Positions 1 through 12,300 of a stretch of DNA of 64,000 nt are shown one piece after another (position 1 is the first letter of the stretch; each line of letters begins with the position of its first letter). This stretch comes from Cotesia glomerata (taxonomy: Eukaryota; Arthropoda; Insecta; Hymenoptera; Braconidae). A program made the translations under genes and the position numbers. Where the stretch lies: NCBI RefSeq assembly GCF_020080835.1, contig NC_058159.1, forward strand, positions 29,983,525 through 30,047,524, read 5' to 3'. A model generated the notes under the pieces. The model did not search any database, had not been told where the DNA came from, and saw nothing but the letters and a program-made list of their open reading frames with translations.

Positions 1-339
1 GTCGTAGGAGTGAAAGGCTACTACCAAACACATACTCATGAATAAAAATAAAAAATAATAATAATAAGATAGAAAATTAAAAGGAGAGAAGGAGAGATCT
101 ACCACCAGAAATGGAGCAAAGAATAAATTTTCTCTCTTTCTCCATTCTTGGTAACAGATAATTATTTTCCGGTATAATTATATAAATAAGGAGAATAAGT
201 AAAAGCAAAAGTTCTCGCGCGCATTCAATTAATTCTTTAAAATTACAAAACACATAATTAGCGACCGCTAATTACGGTACTTTTTGCGCTCATGTGAAGA
301 AATCAGGATGTGTTTGAATTGTATAATTTTGTAGAACAT
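1..339. other. AT-rich DNA, no gene seen
   Basis: The stretch is AT-rich with one A-rich run and no open frame or splice-bounded exon that I can support. The following exon(s) of the secreted-protein gene whose first exon is at 1515-1636 (- strand) would have to lie here or beyond the left edge, but none is recognisable. Confidence 0.4.
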
Positions 340-1430
340 TTATTTAATTTGACGTTTTTTAAAGATATAAGCTCATCTTGATGTTACACTCATCAAGAGC
401 TTTCATTTGAGTACCCACATCAATTTTTCATATATTTTATATATTTATATATTTCATAAATACCATATATATAAAATATATGAAAAATGCCATGTGGGTA
501 CTCAAATGAAAGGTCTCGATAAGTGTATTGTCGGGGTGAGCTTATATCTTTAAAAATGTCAATATTTCACAAGATATTTATTAAATTGCACTGTAATTTC
601 TTAACTATTGATATTATTAAAGATATAAGCTCATTCTGATATGACACTCCTCAAGAGCTTTCATTTGAGTAGCCACATCAATTTTCCATATATTTATATA
701 TATTATATATATGTATATATGAAAAATATATCAACAATGCATGTGGGTACTCAAATGAAAGGTCTCGATGAGTGTAATGTCGAGGTGAGCTTATATCTTT
801 AATAATGTCAATAATTAAGAAATTACATTATATTTTGTCAACTTATGATATTTTTAAAGATATAAGCTCATCATGATGTTATACTCATCAAGAGTTTTAA
901 TTTGAGTACCCACATCAATTTTTCATATATTTTTCATATATACATATATATAAATATATAAAATATATGAAAAATTGATGTGGGTACTTAAATGAAAGGT
1001 CTCGATGAGTGTATTGTCAGAGTGAGATTATATCTTTAAAAATGTCAATAATTAAGAAATTGTATTGGATTTTGTAAACTTATGATATTTTTAAAGATAT
1101 AAGCTCATCATGATGTTATACTCATCAAGAGTTTTAATTTGAGTACCCACATCAATTTTTCATATATTTTTCATATATACATATATATAAATATATAAAA
1201 TATATGAAAAATTGATGTGGGTACTTGAATGAAAGGTCTCGATGAGTGTATTGTCAGAGTGAGATTATATCTTTAAAAATGTCAATAATTAAGAAATTGT
1301 ATTGGATTTTGTAAACTTATGATATTTTTAAAGATATAAGCTCATCATGATGTTAAACTCATAGAGACCTTTCATATGAATACCCACATCAATTTTGATA
1401 TTTATTTTTCATATATAAATATATAAAATA
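340..1430. repeat. Palindromic-unit array (Helitron-type family), block 1
   Basis: Four full near-palindromic units and one truncated half unit lie in tandem, each opening with 'GATATAAGCTCATC' and closing with 'GAG.TTATATCTTTAA'. The units starting near 860 and 1100 are almost identical over about 240 bp, which indicates recent duplication. Neither the hairpin-CTAG end nor the TC end of the family is visible, so this is an end-less or truncated block. It ends abruptly about 80 bases before the splice donor of the secreted-protein exon. Confidence 0.7.
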
Positions 1431-1514
1431 TATGAACAGCACAAGCGTACTTGGATCTCCTTGAATCCGACTTGAAATAAAACCTAAAAGTGTCGTAAAT
1501 CGCAAGATACTGAC

Positions 1515-1636
1515 CTTCCAGTCCAATCGCATTGATCAGCCGCGGGAACGATCGCATGCCCATGTGTTGGTGCCGCAGAAGAATTCGCGGCTAAAATAGC
1601 GATCAGGATTGATGACAAAAAAATTATGTGCATCAT
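1515..1636 (-). CDS. Secreted protein, first coding exon (signal peptide)
   Basis: I do not recognise the protein. Reading leftwards on the - strand from the ATGATG at 1636, the exon encodes 40 residues plus two bases. It starts MMHIIFLSSILIAILAANSS and continues through APTHGHAIVPAADQCDWTG. The first 22 or so residues form a classic signal peptide: short N-terminus, hydrophobic core, small residues (SSAA) before a likely cleavage site. The exon ends GGAAG|GTCAGT at 1515/1514, a usable but not ideal donor. If the donor were not used the frame would stop 11 codons later. The remaining exons are not visible: the sequence to the left is a repeat array, so they lie beyond the window or were missed. 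The first ATG was chosen; the second follows directly. A secreted or extracellular protein is inferred only from the signal peptide. Confidence 0.5.
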
Positions 1637-2662
1637 GGTTTTATTATTCACAGATCTTCATTAATTGACACACTTTATATTAAAAACTCCTTTTTTATTG
1701 ATGACCAAGATGATGATGATGATTAAGTTCAATTCAATTGTTACAAATAATCATCACTCCATTCTGTCACTAATCAGTCAATTAATAAACTGATAAATAA
1801 CAAACTGTTTTTATAGAAAAGTATCACAGCTAATAAGCTTTTTTCTAGTGAGCAGTGTTAGAGTCCTTGAACTGTATCCAATTTGAAGAATCTAGATCTT
1901 TATTAATTAAACTTCAATCAAATCACTCAACTTATATTCTTAAAATGTACTTAGGGTAAGTAATTAAAATACCCTGATAAATTTTACAATATGAAGAAAT
2001 AAATTATTCACTTATTATTATTTATTTATTGACAGATTTGTCAAGAAGAAATCGGCAATCATGCAAAAGCATGAACCGCACACTTGGTATCAACAGAATA
2101 ACTCACGAGCATGACTGCGAGCAACTTGTTCCTGCTGACACGAGACTGAAACTGGCTGGCGTAGAGCGTAGATCGAGCAACAACCAACAACCAACAACCA
2201 ACCGAGCGTTAACCCAGTGGTTTTCCCCTACAAGTTCTCCAAGAAGAGGGGACTCCATATGATACTGTACATGTACTCCAACCACTGGCGACTCCAATAC
2301 ACAGACACTAAATTGTCCGTGTGCTTGTGCTTGTATTCTGGAGTCGTGTCACGCAATCATCACCAACGCAGTCTCCAGTATAAGCATTAAAAACGTATAA
2401 AAGAGGATCAAGATCTCTTGCGCAAGCGCATCTACCCCAAATACTAAATTGGACGGGCTTCAATCGAGTACCAACAAGGCAGCTCTTCATTTGACTTAAA
2501 TTGACTTTTTTTAATTGTTCGGAAATTTTCTTAGAGTTAAATCACACTTGTTCATTGTTTTATATGTTTTAGATTTGTTTGTTATTTAGATAAAGAAGAA
2601 ATGAGGTTGGTTAAATAGAGAAGAAATTTCAATGGAAAAATTTTATTTAAGAGAAGGAATAA
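1637..2662. other. 5' flank of the secreted-protein exon; no other gene seen
   Basis: This holds the 5' flank of the - strand secreted-protein exon. On the - strand there is a TCAGT initiator-like motif near 2148 and GC-richer sequence at 2040-2330. On the + strand a TATAAAAG occurs at about 2397. The open frames at 2029-2490 overlap on both strands, have no family resemblance and were not accepted as genes. Confidence 0.3.
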
Positions 2663-3968
2663 TATATATTATTAAGAGAATAAGAAAAATTTTGTTTCCA
2701 GGATAATCATATGATAAAATCGGTTTTTTTAGTGAAATTTAGTGTCATTGCAAAGGTCTTGACTTAAATTTGTGCCTTTTCAAGATTTCATATTTAGGCT
2801 GCATTTAAAAATGCTCTATCTCTAGATTCATAATTAAGAAATGACCTTATGTCTTGTAAACTATTGACATTTTTAAAGATATAAGCTCATTCTGATGTTA
2901 CTCTCATCAAGACCTTTCATTTGAGTACCCACATCAATTTTTCATATATTTATATATATATTATATATATGTATTTATAAAAAATATATCAAAATGCATG
3001 TGGGTACTCAAATGAAAGCTCTTGATGAGTGTAACATCGGGATGAACTTATTTCTTTAAAAATATCAATATTTAAGAAAGTACAGTGCAATTTAACATAA
3101 TTAAGAAATTACCTTGTATCTTGTGAACTATTGACATTTTTAAAGATATAAACTCATCCTGATGTTACACTCATCGAGACCTTTCATTTGAGTACCTACA
3201 TCAATTTTTCATATATTTATATATATTATATATATTATATATATGTATATATGAAAAATATATTAAAATGCATGTAGGTACTCAAATGAAAGCTCTTGAT
3301 GAGTGTAACATCGGGATGAGCTTATATCTTTAAAAATGTCAATAGTTAAGAAAGTACAGTGCAATTTATCAAAATTAAGAAATGACCTTGTATCTTGTGA
3401 AGTATTGACATTTTTAAAGATATAAGCTCACCCCGGCATTACAATTATCAAGACCTTTCATTTGAATACCCACATCAATTTTTCATATATTTATATATAT
3501 TATATATATGTATATACGAAAAATATATCAATATGTCATGTGGGTACTCAAATGAAAGCTCTTGAGGAGTGTAACATCAAGATGAGCTTATAACTTTAAA
3601 TATGTCAATCATTAAGAAAGTACAGTGCATTTTAATAAATATTTTGTGAAATATTGACATTTTTAAAGATATAAGGTCATCCCGACGTTACTCTTATCGA
3701 GACCTTTCATTTGAGTACCTACATCAATTTTTGATATATTTATATATATTATATATATGTACAATGAAAAATTTATCAAAATACCTTGTGGGTACTCAAA
3801 CGAAAGGTCTTGATGAGTGTAATATTAAAATGAGCTTATATTTTAAAAAATGCCAATAGTTAAAAAAATACAGTGCAATTTAACAAAATTCATTATTTAA
3901 TAAAGCAGAATTTTATTTATTTATAGTTTACAAGTCACAGCAGTCACATGGTGACTGCAATCTTGTCA
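2663..3968 (+). mobile_element. Non-autonomous Helitron-like element, block 2
   Basis: The block starts with the family's 5' end (TATATTATTAAGAGAATAAG, without the leading TC). It has four tandem palindromic units (starting near 2877, 3146, 3419 and 3667) and closes with the 3' hairpin GCAGTCACATGGTGACTGC at 3940-3958. The terminal CTAG has decayed. It shows the full order: unique 5' segment of about 200 bp, units, A/T-rich 3' segment, hairpin. No coding capacity. Confidence 0.65.
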
Positions 3969-5183
3969 ATATATTGTTAGTTTTTTTTTTTAATCAAGAA
4001 GAAATGAGATTGTTTAAACAGAAAAAAAATTTCAATGGAAAAATTTAATTTAAAAGAAGAAATAATAGTATGAAATTGTAAATACTATTTATTTATACTA
4101 TAAAATCGTATGGATTATAAAGAGATTACAATTTTCTAAATTAAGTATATAATCCATATACTTCTTGAAGCAAAATTAAATCTAGGACAATTAGAAGTTG
4201 ATCTGAGAATTCCAAAGCAAAAAACTAAGTAAAAAGTTGCCTAGAGGCAACCTGTACGGTTCTATATGATCATCGTTGCTTAATGTAATATAACGTTACT
4301 CGACTAGGCCTGTAGTAAAAAGTTAATAGTACATTACTACAAGTTGGTATGTATTTTTGAGTAAACTTGCTACTTATGTGTTTATAAACTAAAATAAAAG
4401 TTTCCCATATGATAATTTTGCGTAGTCTTGAGCTTCGGAGCAAGGAGCGGCTGACAAATTATCATAACATAAATAATCTAGGTGGGCGCGCCACCCGCAG
4501 TGACTGCTCCGTCTTCTCTGCGAAATTTCGGCTGTGTATTTGGGAGGCCACTAATGTTATTCTCCGTATCTACTCCGTAAACTACTCATATTGTATATAA
4601 CTTTCTAGTTATGCTAAGGACATACCTACACTACAACTCAAGATATTACAATTCTAATTTCAATGACAAAAACCAACGGTTGGGAAAGTTTAAAGGTAAA
4701 TAAAAAAAAAATACCTGATTATTCCAAATGAACCGTGACAAATTAATGTAGATTTCTTACCATTAGCATATTTACTTTGAAAAAAAAACTGAGTTATGCG
4801 TAGAAAAAATAAATGTTAAGAAGAAATAACATTTTTTCATTTAAAGTCCATACATTGCTAGTTGCAAGTAAATTCTTCGTACAGATTGTTATTTATTTTT
4901 TATTATGTGTATCATTTTGAGCAGTGTATCCGATGACACTAACAGCTGATGCAGTTCAGCTCTAATCACCTTCTTTGGTTTCTGTTTTAGGATGAATGTT
5001 TCAAAAACATTGGTGATTAATTTACGGAGTTACTTGCTATTTTTACCGATTATTTCTTCTAATCCGTTGATCATACATTTTTTTCTAGAAAGATAAATAT
5101 TGAAATTAATCATATTAAACTTTGTGAGTATATATAAATTATAATACACTAGAAAAAAAAATTTGTTATAAAAAAATGAGTAA
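3969..5183. other. Intergenic, no gene seen
   Basis: Mixed AT-rich DNA. A GC-richer patch at 4410-4600 has a 63-codon frame on the + strand with no recognisable similarity. A fragment of the 'cttgaatcaag' MITE family may start near 3990. Nothing else can be supported. Confidence 0.3.
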
Positions 5184-6140
5184 TCTATTATTAAGAGAAT
5201 AAGTAAAATTTTGTGGCCAGTGTATTAGTCAATTTATGATAATAAATATTTAGGCTGCATTCGAAAATATCTCAAGATTCATCATTAAGAAATGACCTTT
5301 AATCTCGTGAACTATTGACATTTTTAAAGAAATAAGCTCATCCCGATGTTACACTCATCGAGACCTTTCATTTGAATACCCACATCAATGTTTCATATAT
5401 TTTATATATTTATATATTTCACAAATACCATATATATAAAATATATGAAAAATGCCATGTGGGTACTCAATGAAAAGCTCTTGATAAGTGTAACATCGAG
5501 ATGAGCTTATATCTTTAAAAATGTCAATAGTTAAGAAAGTACAGTGCAATTTAACATAATTAAGAAATTACATTATATCTTGTGAACTATTGACATTTTC
5601 AAAGATATAAGCTCATCCCAATGTAACACTCATGAAGACCTTTCATTTGAGTACCCATATCAATTTTTCATATATTTTATATATTTATATATATCATATA
5701 TATGTATATATGAAAAATATATCAAAAACGCATGTGGGTACTCAAATGAAAGCTCTTGATAAGTGTAACATCGGGATGAGCTTATATCTTTAAAAATGTC
5801 AATAGTAAAGAAAGTACAGTGCAATTTAACGTAATTGAGAAATTACATTGTATCTAGTGAACTATCAACATTTTCAAAAATATAAGCTCATCCCGATGTT
5901 ACATTCATCAAGACCTTTCATTTGAGTACCCACATCAATTTTTTCATATATTTATATATATTACATAAATGTAAATATGAAAAATATATGAAAATGTATG
6001 TGGGTACGCGAATAAAAGCTCTTGATGAGTGTAACATCAGGATGAGCTTATATCTTTAAAAACGTCAATATTTAAGAAAGTACAGTGCAATTTTACAAAA
6101 TTCATTATTTTATAAAGAAAAATTATATTTATTTAAAAAA
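5184..6140 (+). mobile_element. Non-autonomous Helitron-like element, block 3
   Basis: The 5' end is intact: host A followed by TCTATTATTAAGAGAATAAG at 5184. Three tandem palindromic units follow (near 5328, 5604 and 5880). The 3' part is cut off in A/T-rich sequence before the hairpin. The conserved segment 'TTAGGCTGCATTCGAAAAT' lies between the 5' end and the first unit, as in other copies. Confidence 0.65.
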
Positions 6141-7097
6141 TTACTGTAAAAAAAGTTTTTATTACTTTAGCTAAAAAATAAAATTATTTAAAATTAATTT
6201 CTTCTTAAAAAATTGCTCATTTTATTTTTAAATAAATTTTTTATCTCAGTGTACAAATATATAATAATAGAGAATATATGTATTTAGTCGTCTGGCCGTT
6301 GATGAATTTTATTTGACCTAAAGACGACTGACGTCATTGGCGAGACAACTTGAACGTGCGTTCATACATCTATTAACCACAAGTTAAAGTTTGAGTCGAA
6401 TATATATATCGAGAGTGTATGTGAAATTTCTATACACATGAACAGAAGGCCCGAAGATAAAATAAAACTTAAACGTCGACGTACTAAGACTGAACGGGAT
6501 GCGAGCGCAGGACAATTGGACTAAATTACGTACAAGCACGCGCCGCTTATACACAAGGGCTCTTCAAAAACCAATTGGTCCACTCGCTCATCTCATCTTG
6601 TCTCATCTCTGTATCTGCTCGTGTTATGTACTACTAAATGACTTCGGTGTTGCTGTTTTTTAGGTGCGTTAAAATAACGAATCTCATCTTATCTGCCTAA
6701 CACGCGATATTAAATAATAAATTTTATGTTCGGTTTCAGGTACAAGGTGAGACAGGATATGAGCAAAGTACTTTATATTAAAGAGCTTCCAGTCGTTAAA
6801 TAAGTATTTAGGAGTCGACAAAAAAAATTTAGATAGCTTCACAGAAAAATATTTCGACAGAATCATTAAAGATTCAGATCCACGATACTTATTGGAAGAA
6901 AAAAATTATTTTTCGATTAAGAGATGCTTAAAAAAATTCAGTTATGGTTTTTCAACACGATAAGGTAGTAAAATTTTTGTACACTGAAAAAAAAAATTAT
7001 CTTTAATCAAGAAAATAGTTTTGAAGAGTTTCATTGTCTTGAATCAAGATAAAAAAATTTTGAATTAAATAAAATTTAATAAACTAAGAAAATAATT
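6141..7097. other. Intergenic with a MITE fragment
   Basis: At 6280-6680 there is unique, less AT-rich sequence without a supportable exon. From about 6980 a truncated copy of the TACACTGAAAAAA MITE family begins (TIR CACTGAAAAAAAAA, body with 'TTTCATTGTCTTGAATCAAG') and runs into the inverted-repeat end at 7098. Confidence 0.4.
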
Positions 7098-7176
7098 GGT
7101 AAATATTTACAAGTGGGGTCAACCATTTTAATTTTCATTTTTTTGAACGAAATTTCTTTTGATTTTATTTTTATGA
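7098..7176. repeat. Solo end of the GGTAA...TTACC inverted-repeat element
   Basis: GGTAAATATTTACAAGTGGG followed by GTCAA matches the terminal inverted repeat of the elements at 23759, 39279 and 62023. Only this end and about 50 internal bases are present before Helitron-type sequence takes over. Confidence 0.5.
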
Positions 7177-8255
7177 ATTAGTGCCTTCAAGGTTTCATAT
7201 CATTTTCACCGATAGTCGATTTATTATAAGTATTTAGGCTGCAATAGAAAATGATCTAACTCTAGATACATTATTAAGAAATTACCTTGTATCTTGTAAA
7301 ATATTGACATTTTTAAAAATATAAGTTCGTCCCGATGTTACACTCGTCGAGACCTTTCATTTGAGTACCCACATGTATTTTTGATATATTTTTCATATAT
7401 ACATATATATAAATATATGAAAAATATATCGAAATGCATGTGGGTACTTAAATAAAAGCTCTTGATGAGTGTAACATTGAAATGAGCTTATATCTTTAAA
7501 AATGTCAATAGTTAAGAAAGTACAGTCCAATTTAACATAATAAAGAAACGACCTTGTATCTTGAAAACTATCGAAATTTTTAAAGATATAAGCTCACCTT
7601 GACATTAAATTCATCGAGACCTTTCATTTGAGTACCCACATAAATTTTTCATATATTTATATATATTATATATATGTATATGTGAAAAATATATGAAAAT
7701 GCATGTGGGTACTCAAATAAAAGCTCTTGATGAGTGTACCTTCGGGATGAGCTTATATCTTTAAAAATGTTAATAGTTCACAAGATACAAGGTCATTTCT
7801 TAATTATTGACATTTTTTAAGATATAAACTCATTTTGATGTTACACTCATCGAGACCTTTCATTCAAGTACCCACATGGCATTTTTTATATATTTTATAT
7901 ATATGGTATTTATAAAATATATAAATATATAAAATATATGAAAAATTGATGTGGGTACTCAAATGAAAGCTCTTGATGAGTGTAACATCGTGATGAGCTT
8001 ATATCTTTAAAAACGTCAATAGTTAACAAAGTACAGTGCAATTTAACATAATTAAGAACTGACCCTGTATCTCATGAACTATTGACATTTTTAAAGATAT
8101 AAGCTCATCCCGACATTACACTCATCGAGACCTTTCATTTGAATACCCACATCAATTTTTCATATATATTTATATATTATATATTTATATATATGAAAAA
8201 TATATCAAAATGCATGTGGGTACTCAAATGAAAGCTCTTCATAAGTCTAACAATT
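7177..8255 (+). mobile_element. Non-autonomous Helitron-like element, block 4 (truncated ends)
   Basis: Three full units and one partial unit (near 7318, 7587, 7822 and 8096) follow the family's 'ATTTAGGCTGCA' segment. The 5' terminus is missing and the block breaks off inside the last unit at about 8255, without the hairpin end. Confidence 0.6.
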
Positions 8256-9639
8256 GTAATATTTGATTATTGAAATTTTTGTTTTTAATTATTAAAATAA
8301 ATTACTCATTAAAAATATTATTTTATTAATTTACAGAGTACTTTAAATTCAATCTAAAGTTATTTAGATAACTCTTAACTCGAAAGTAAAATTTCTTAAT
8401 TTAAAAATTTTTCTACCGAAATAAAGAATATGAAATTCTTCAAAATTATTTACTTGATTCAAGTAAATATTTTTTTTTCTGGATAATTATTATACTGAAT
8501 ATTTAAAATATAAATTTTAATAAAATTTCTTTAATGTAAATCTTGAATTGCCTGACAGCAATCAAGCTCCTTAAATAAGGACGAGTTGAAGGTAATATAA
8601 TCGGCAAGAAGAATTAAAGAGATATAAAATAAGCGCGAGAAGAAGCGACGAATGATTAAAGGCATACATAGATATAATATAAAAGCATCAGAATATTTTT
8701 ATAAGTAAAAATACAAAGCCTGGAGGCACGCGTCTGCTCCTGAAAATATATGCACTAACTTATGAGTAATTATTACCCCGCGGCCTGTTACTCTGCCGGC
8801 ACTTATCTTAGGAATACTTGCCATTACGAAAAAATTCCGCTATACACTGCCTACTCCTTCCTCTTATTCTTCTGCTGTTTATACCCTGATAGCGCTTGGG
8901 GCTTGGAGCAGCCTCTGAATTTTACGAGGGAGACCCATTTCCAAGGGCAGACACGCAGATCTGAATTCTCAGCCCGGGGGTTCACCAAGTACTGATGGGA
9001 ATAGATACATAATATTCTCAATTTAAATATTGTATCGTATACTGTACTTAGTTTTTCACTAAATCATCTGGATTATTAACTTTTATTAATTCAAAGCTTG
9101 CAATGGGTGTAAATTAATACTAGCCACGGTTGAATTTTTAATTAAACTAAATCTTATTTTCTACGATAATTACAATAATTATTTTTTTACTAAGCTAATC
9201 CTTGACGCTAAGACTCCCACGATATAATAAAACTGGAATGATGATTGGAAAAAGGTTTCTTGGTAAGAAATAAATCAAGGGGAACCTTCACGCAAAATTA
9301 GACTCGTGAATTATTTTATGCGACTTAAATCCAATGAATGATGAATTTATTGGGAGTATTTTACTTTCAGAAGACGGAAAAAAAGCTTGAGAACTAACCC
9401 GGTTCCCTCGAGAGTAACTGATGGTAAAACTCAGCGAAATAATTCAATCAATTAGCATTTCTCGCAAGAGTCAACATCACGTCGTCTCAATCGCGTGGCC
9501 AGTCTACGATTCCCAGGATGAGTTGCGCTGATAAACTTACAAAGGAACTGCCGAGGACTCGAAGGTACTTTGTAATACAAGTTCGCATGCTTACTTTTAT
9601 GTAATTAAAATTTTTATATTTTTATGTGACTGTCGAGAC
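8256..9639. other. Unique AT-rich DNA, little coding signal
   Basis: Apart from the candidate EFCAB10 last exon at 8688-8739, no exon can be supported. The + strand frame at 8762-8995 has no recognisable domain, no upstream acceptor and no clear start context. At 8380-8500 there is a fragment of the 'cttgattcaag' MITE family. Confidence 0.3.
8688..8739 (-). CDS. EFCAB10: Candidate last exon of the EFCAB10-like gene
   Basis: A TATATTTTCAG acceptor on the - strand precedes a frame that joins in phase to the strong donor GT|GTAAGT at the end of exon 3 (10881/10880). It would add SRRVPPGFVFLLIKIF and a stop. The joined sequence F-H-A-E-V-S-R-R recalls, from memory, the F..EV..R pattern near the C-terminus of vertebrate EFCAB10. 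The alternative is that exon 3 simply runs to its own in-frame TAA at 10877. The intervening 2.1 kb intron would contain Helitron block 5. Confidence 0.3.
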
Positions 9640-10715
9640 TTGTGAATTATAAATAAATTAAATTTTGTTTTATTAAATAATGACTTTTGTTAAATTGCAC
9701 TGAACTTTCTTAGCCATTGACGTTTTTGAAGATATAATCTCACCCTGATGTTACACTCATCAAGAGCTTTCGTTTGAGTACCCACATGCATTTTTGATAT
9801 ATTTTTCATATATACATATATGTAATATATATAAATATATGAAAAATTGATGTGGTGACTCAAATGAAAGGTCTTGATGAGTGTAATGTCGGGGTGAGTT
9901 TATATCTTTAAAAATGTCAGTAGTTCTCAAGATACAAGGTCGTTTTTTAATTATTGACATTTTTTAAGATATAAACTCATTTCGATGTTACTCTCATCGA
10001 GACCTTTCATTTGAGTACCCACATGGTATTTTTTATATATTTTATATATATGTAGTATTTGTGAAATATCTAAATATATAAAATATATGAAAAATTGATG
10101 TGGGTACTCAAATGAAAGGTCTTAATGAGTGTAGTATTGGGGTGAGCTTATATCTTCAAAAATGTCAATAGTTCGCAAGATACAGGTCGTTTCTTAATTA
10201 TTGACATTTTTTAAGATATAAACTCATTTCGATGTTACTCTCATCGAGACCTTTAATTTGAGTACCCACATGGCATTTTTCATATATTTTATATATATGG
10301 TATTTGTGAAATATATAAATATATAAAATATATGAAAAATTTATCTGGGTACTCAAATGAAAGGCCTTGATAAGTGTAATGTCAGGATGAGCTTATTTCT
10401 TTAAAAATGTCAATAGTTCTCAAGATACAAGGTCATTTCTTAATTATGTTAAATTGCACTGTACTTTCTTAATTATTGACTTTTTTAAGATATAAGCTCA
10501 TCCCGATGTTACACTCATCAAGAGCTTTCATTTGAGTACCCACATGCATTTTCATATATTTTTCATATATACATATATATATTATATATAAATATATGAA
10601 AAGTTGATGTGGGTACTCAAATGAAAGGTCTCGACGAGTGTAATGTCGGGGTGAGCTTATATCTTTAAAAATCTCAATAGTTCACAAGATACAAGGTCAT
10701 TTCATAATTATATAT
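9640..10715 (-). mobile_element. Non-autonomous Helitron-like element, block 5
   Basis: Inverted relative to block 2. The family's 3' segment (GTCGAGACTTGTGAATTATA, 'TTTATTAAATAATGACTTTTG', 'TTAAATTGCACTG') comes first. Four palindromic units follow (near 9731, 9967, 10214 and 10490). The terminal hairpin has eroded to 'GTGACTG' and the TC end is absent. Two unit subtypes occur in the same block (see findings). If the candidate fourth EFCAB10 exon is real, this block is intronic. Confidence 0.6.
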
Positions 10716-10876
10716 CTGCCGAATGGCCTTTTTTATTTAAATTTTAATTCCTATTTATATTTATATAAATTTAAAATAAGTATGTAGGTATTATTATTGT
10801 TAAATTACAGATGTTGCGACATTAAACTTATGTTTAATATCTGGGTTTTATAACTCAGTGGAGAAAGATAATAAAC

Positions 10877-11045
10877 TTACACTTCTGCATGGAAGACTTC
10901 TTTGTCTACTTTGCCTGGTACACACTCCCGTGGATTCTGATTATAGTCTGCGATTCCAAGCAACTTGATAGCCGTATTATACTGATCCAGTGTGATACTG
11001 CCAGTGTGTAATGGATCGAAGCTCTGGAATATTCCATCAATGTGT
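10877..11045 (-). CDS. EFCAB10: EFCAB10-like, exon 3 (EF-hand)
   Basis: The acceptor CCTTTCAG ends at 11046. The first base completes the arginine codon split from exon 2 (AG|A). The exon encodes a helix, then an EF-hand-like loop (FDPLHTGSITLDQY), then a helix and tail ending HAEV. Loop position 1 is Asp and position 6 is Gly, but position 3 is Leu and position 12 is Gln rather than Glu, so calcium binding is doubtful. The exon can end at TAA (10877-10879) or splice at GT|GTAAGT (10881/10880) to a further exon. EFCAB10 proteins pair an RIIa-type dimerisation/docking region with one EF-hand and are linked to cilia and flagella in other animals. That role is from family knowledge, not from this sequence. 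Confidence 0.65.
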
Positions 11046-12100
11046 CTGAAAGGTACCAGAGTAAACAATGAAGAATAGAATAATAAAATATAATAAATAA
11101 TGGGATAACAAACAAAAGGAGATTCGGGTTCGGAGAATCAATTGCCAATTCAGTTATCGTTGAGACATCACTTAAGAATCTGAGGGTGCTGAGTTTCGAT
11201 CTGCTGGAGATGTTCAATTCAAGTTAAGTGAAGGAACGAGGACATCAGTCCAACAGAAACTTTAAGACAATTTGTTGGCGTACAGCGCAAAGAGACCAGC
11301 AAGAATTAATTCACGGATTCCAATGAAAGATCAAATTTTTTTTTTAATTAATTTTATACTTAATAAAATATTTTTTATTATTTACACTGAAAAAAAATTA
11401 ACTTGAAATTTAATTATTGATGGGTTAATTAATTTTTTTTTAAATTAAATTGGAATCAATTGAAATTCTAAGGACTCATCAAAAGTATTATTTTATTGTT
11501 TTAAGCAGTACTTTAAATTCAATCTAAAACTGTTCAGGTAACTCGTAACTCGTAGGATAAAATGAATAAAATACTATATTCAATTATTTATTGCAGCGAG
11601 CTTTGAAACGAGCGCAGAGACGATCAGACGGAAGACTATGAAATGAATAGAAGAGACGCGCAAAAAAAAATAAAAATAAAGAGAAACAAAGCAGAGGAAG
11701 TAAGAGAGAAAATTGACAACAAGATAAAATGACCGGCGGCTGAGTTTCAAATTATTGGACAACAGAGTCGTGACTCTCGGTGTCGTCGTCGTTTTCGTAC
11801 CAGTAATTTCTTCAATTCCATTTGTCACGAGCCTGCGGTTGTACGCTACTATTGTCAGCCGCAAAATGAAATTTCCCGAGGGCGTTGACGAAGTGTGCCT
11901 ATATATTATTTTTTATTCCCGTCAATCCTCGCCAATCAGAGACTTTCAGTTATACCAACAAAGAAATGAAATATTAAATTTATAATAAATCTAACCGCAG
12001 GATTTTACAGAAGGAGTATGCTTAGTAAATAAATTTTTAAATTTACAAAAACGGGACTCTAATTTACAAAAACAGGACTAATAATCCGAATATTTTTTAC
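11046..12100. other. EFCAB10-like intron 2
   Basis: AT-rich intron between exon 2 (donor AG|GTAAAA at 12101/12100) and exon 3. It contains a GC-richer patch at 11590-11960 with overlapping frames on both strands (94 and 76 codons), which look like chance frames. A fragment of the TACACTG... MITE family starts near 11384 (ACACTGAAAAAAAATTAACT). Confidence 0.5.
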
Positions 12101-12300
12101 CTGTCTGTAAAGATAAGCGGGGGTGGTCCTTGTCCAGTTTTGAATAGTAGGCACTTTTCAATAAGATCCGCCAGGTACTCGATAGGATTGTCCGGCTCGT
12201 CGATCAACAAATGGGAGATCAGGTAGTTGTTGAGCTCAAAAATTTTATGGCTGGTTAAATACTCGTGAGCTTTATGTTTCGGGCAAACATTGGCCGTTTG
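12101..12300 (-). CDS. EFCAB10: EFCAB10-like, exon 2 (RIIa-type docking helices)
   Basis: The acceptor TTATTGCAG ends at 12301 and the donor GACAG|GTAAAA is at 12101/12100. The exon is 200 bp, entering in phase 0 and leaving with two bases. It encodes a two-helix region: HEYLTSHKIFELNNYLISHL, then DEPDNPIEYLADLIEKC. This matches the RIIa-like pattern YL..H.I.EL...L...L....P.NP.EYL...LE seen in EFCAB10 and related docking proteins. Exons 1-3 join without a frame break to give 171 residues, longer than vertebrate EFCAB10 because of an extra N-terminal region in exon 1. The domain order (docking helices, then EF-hand) is why I choose EFCAB10 over other RIIa proteins. Identification is by pattern recognition only. 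Confidence 0.7.

Noticed and set aside
340..1430. Regularly spaced repeats resembling a CRISPR array
   Set aside because: Units are ~250 bp near-palindromes with no unique spacers, in a eukaryotic genome; they belong to the Helitron-type family.
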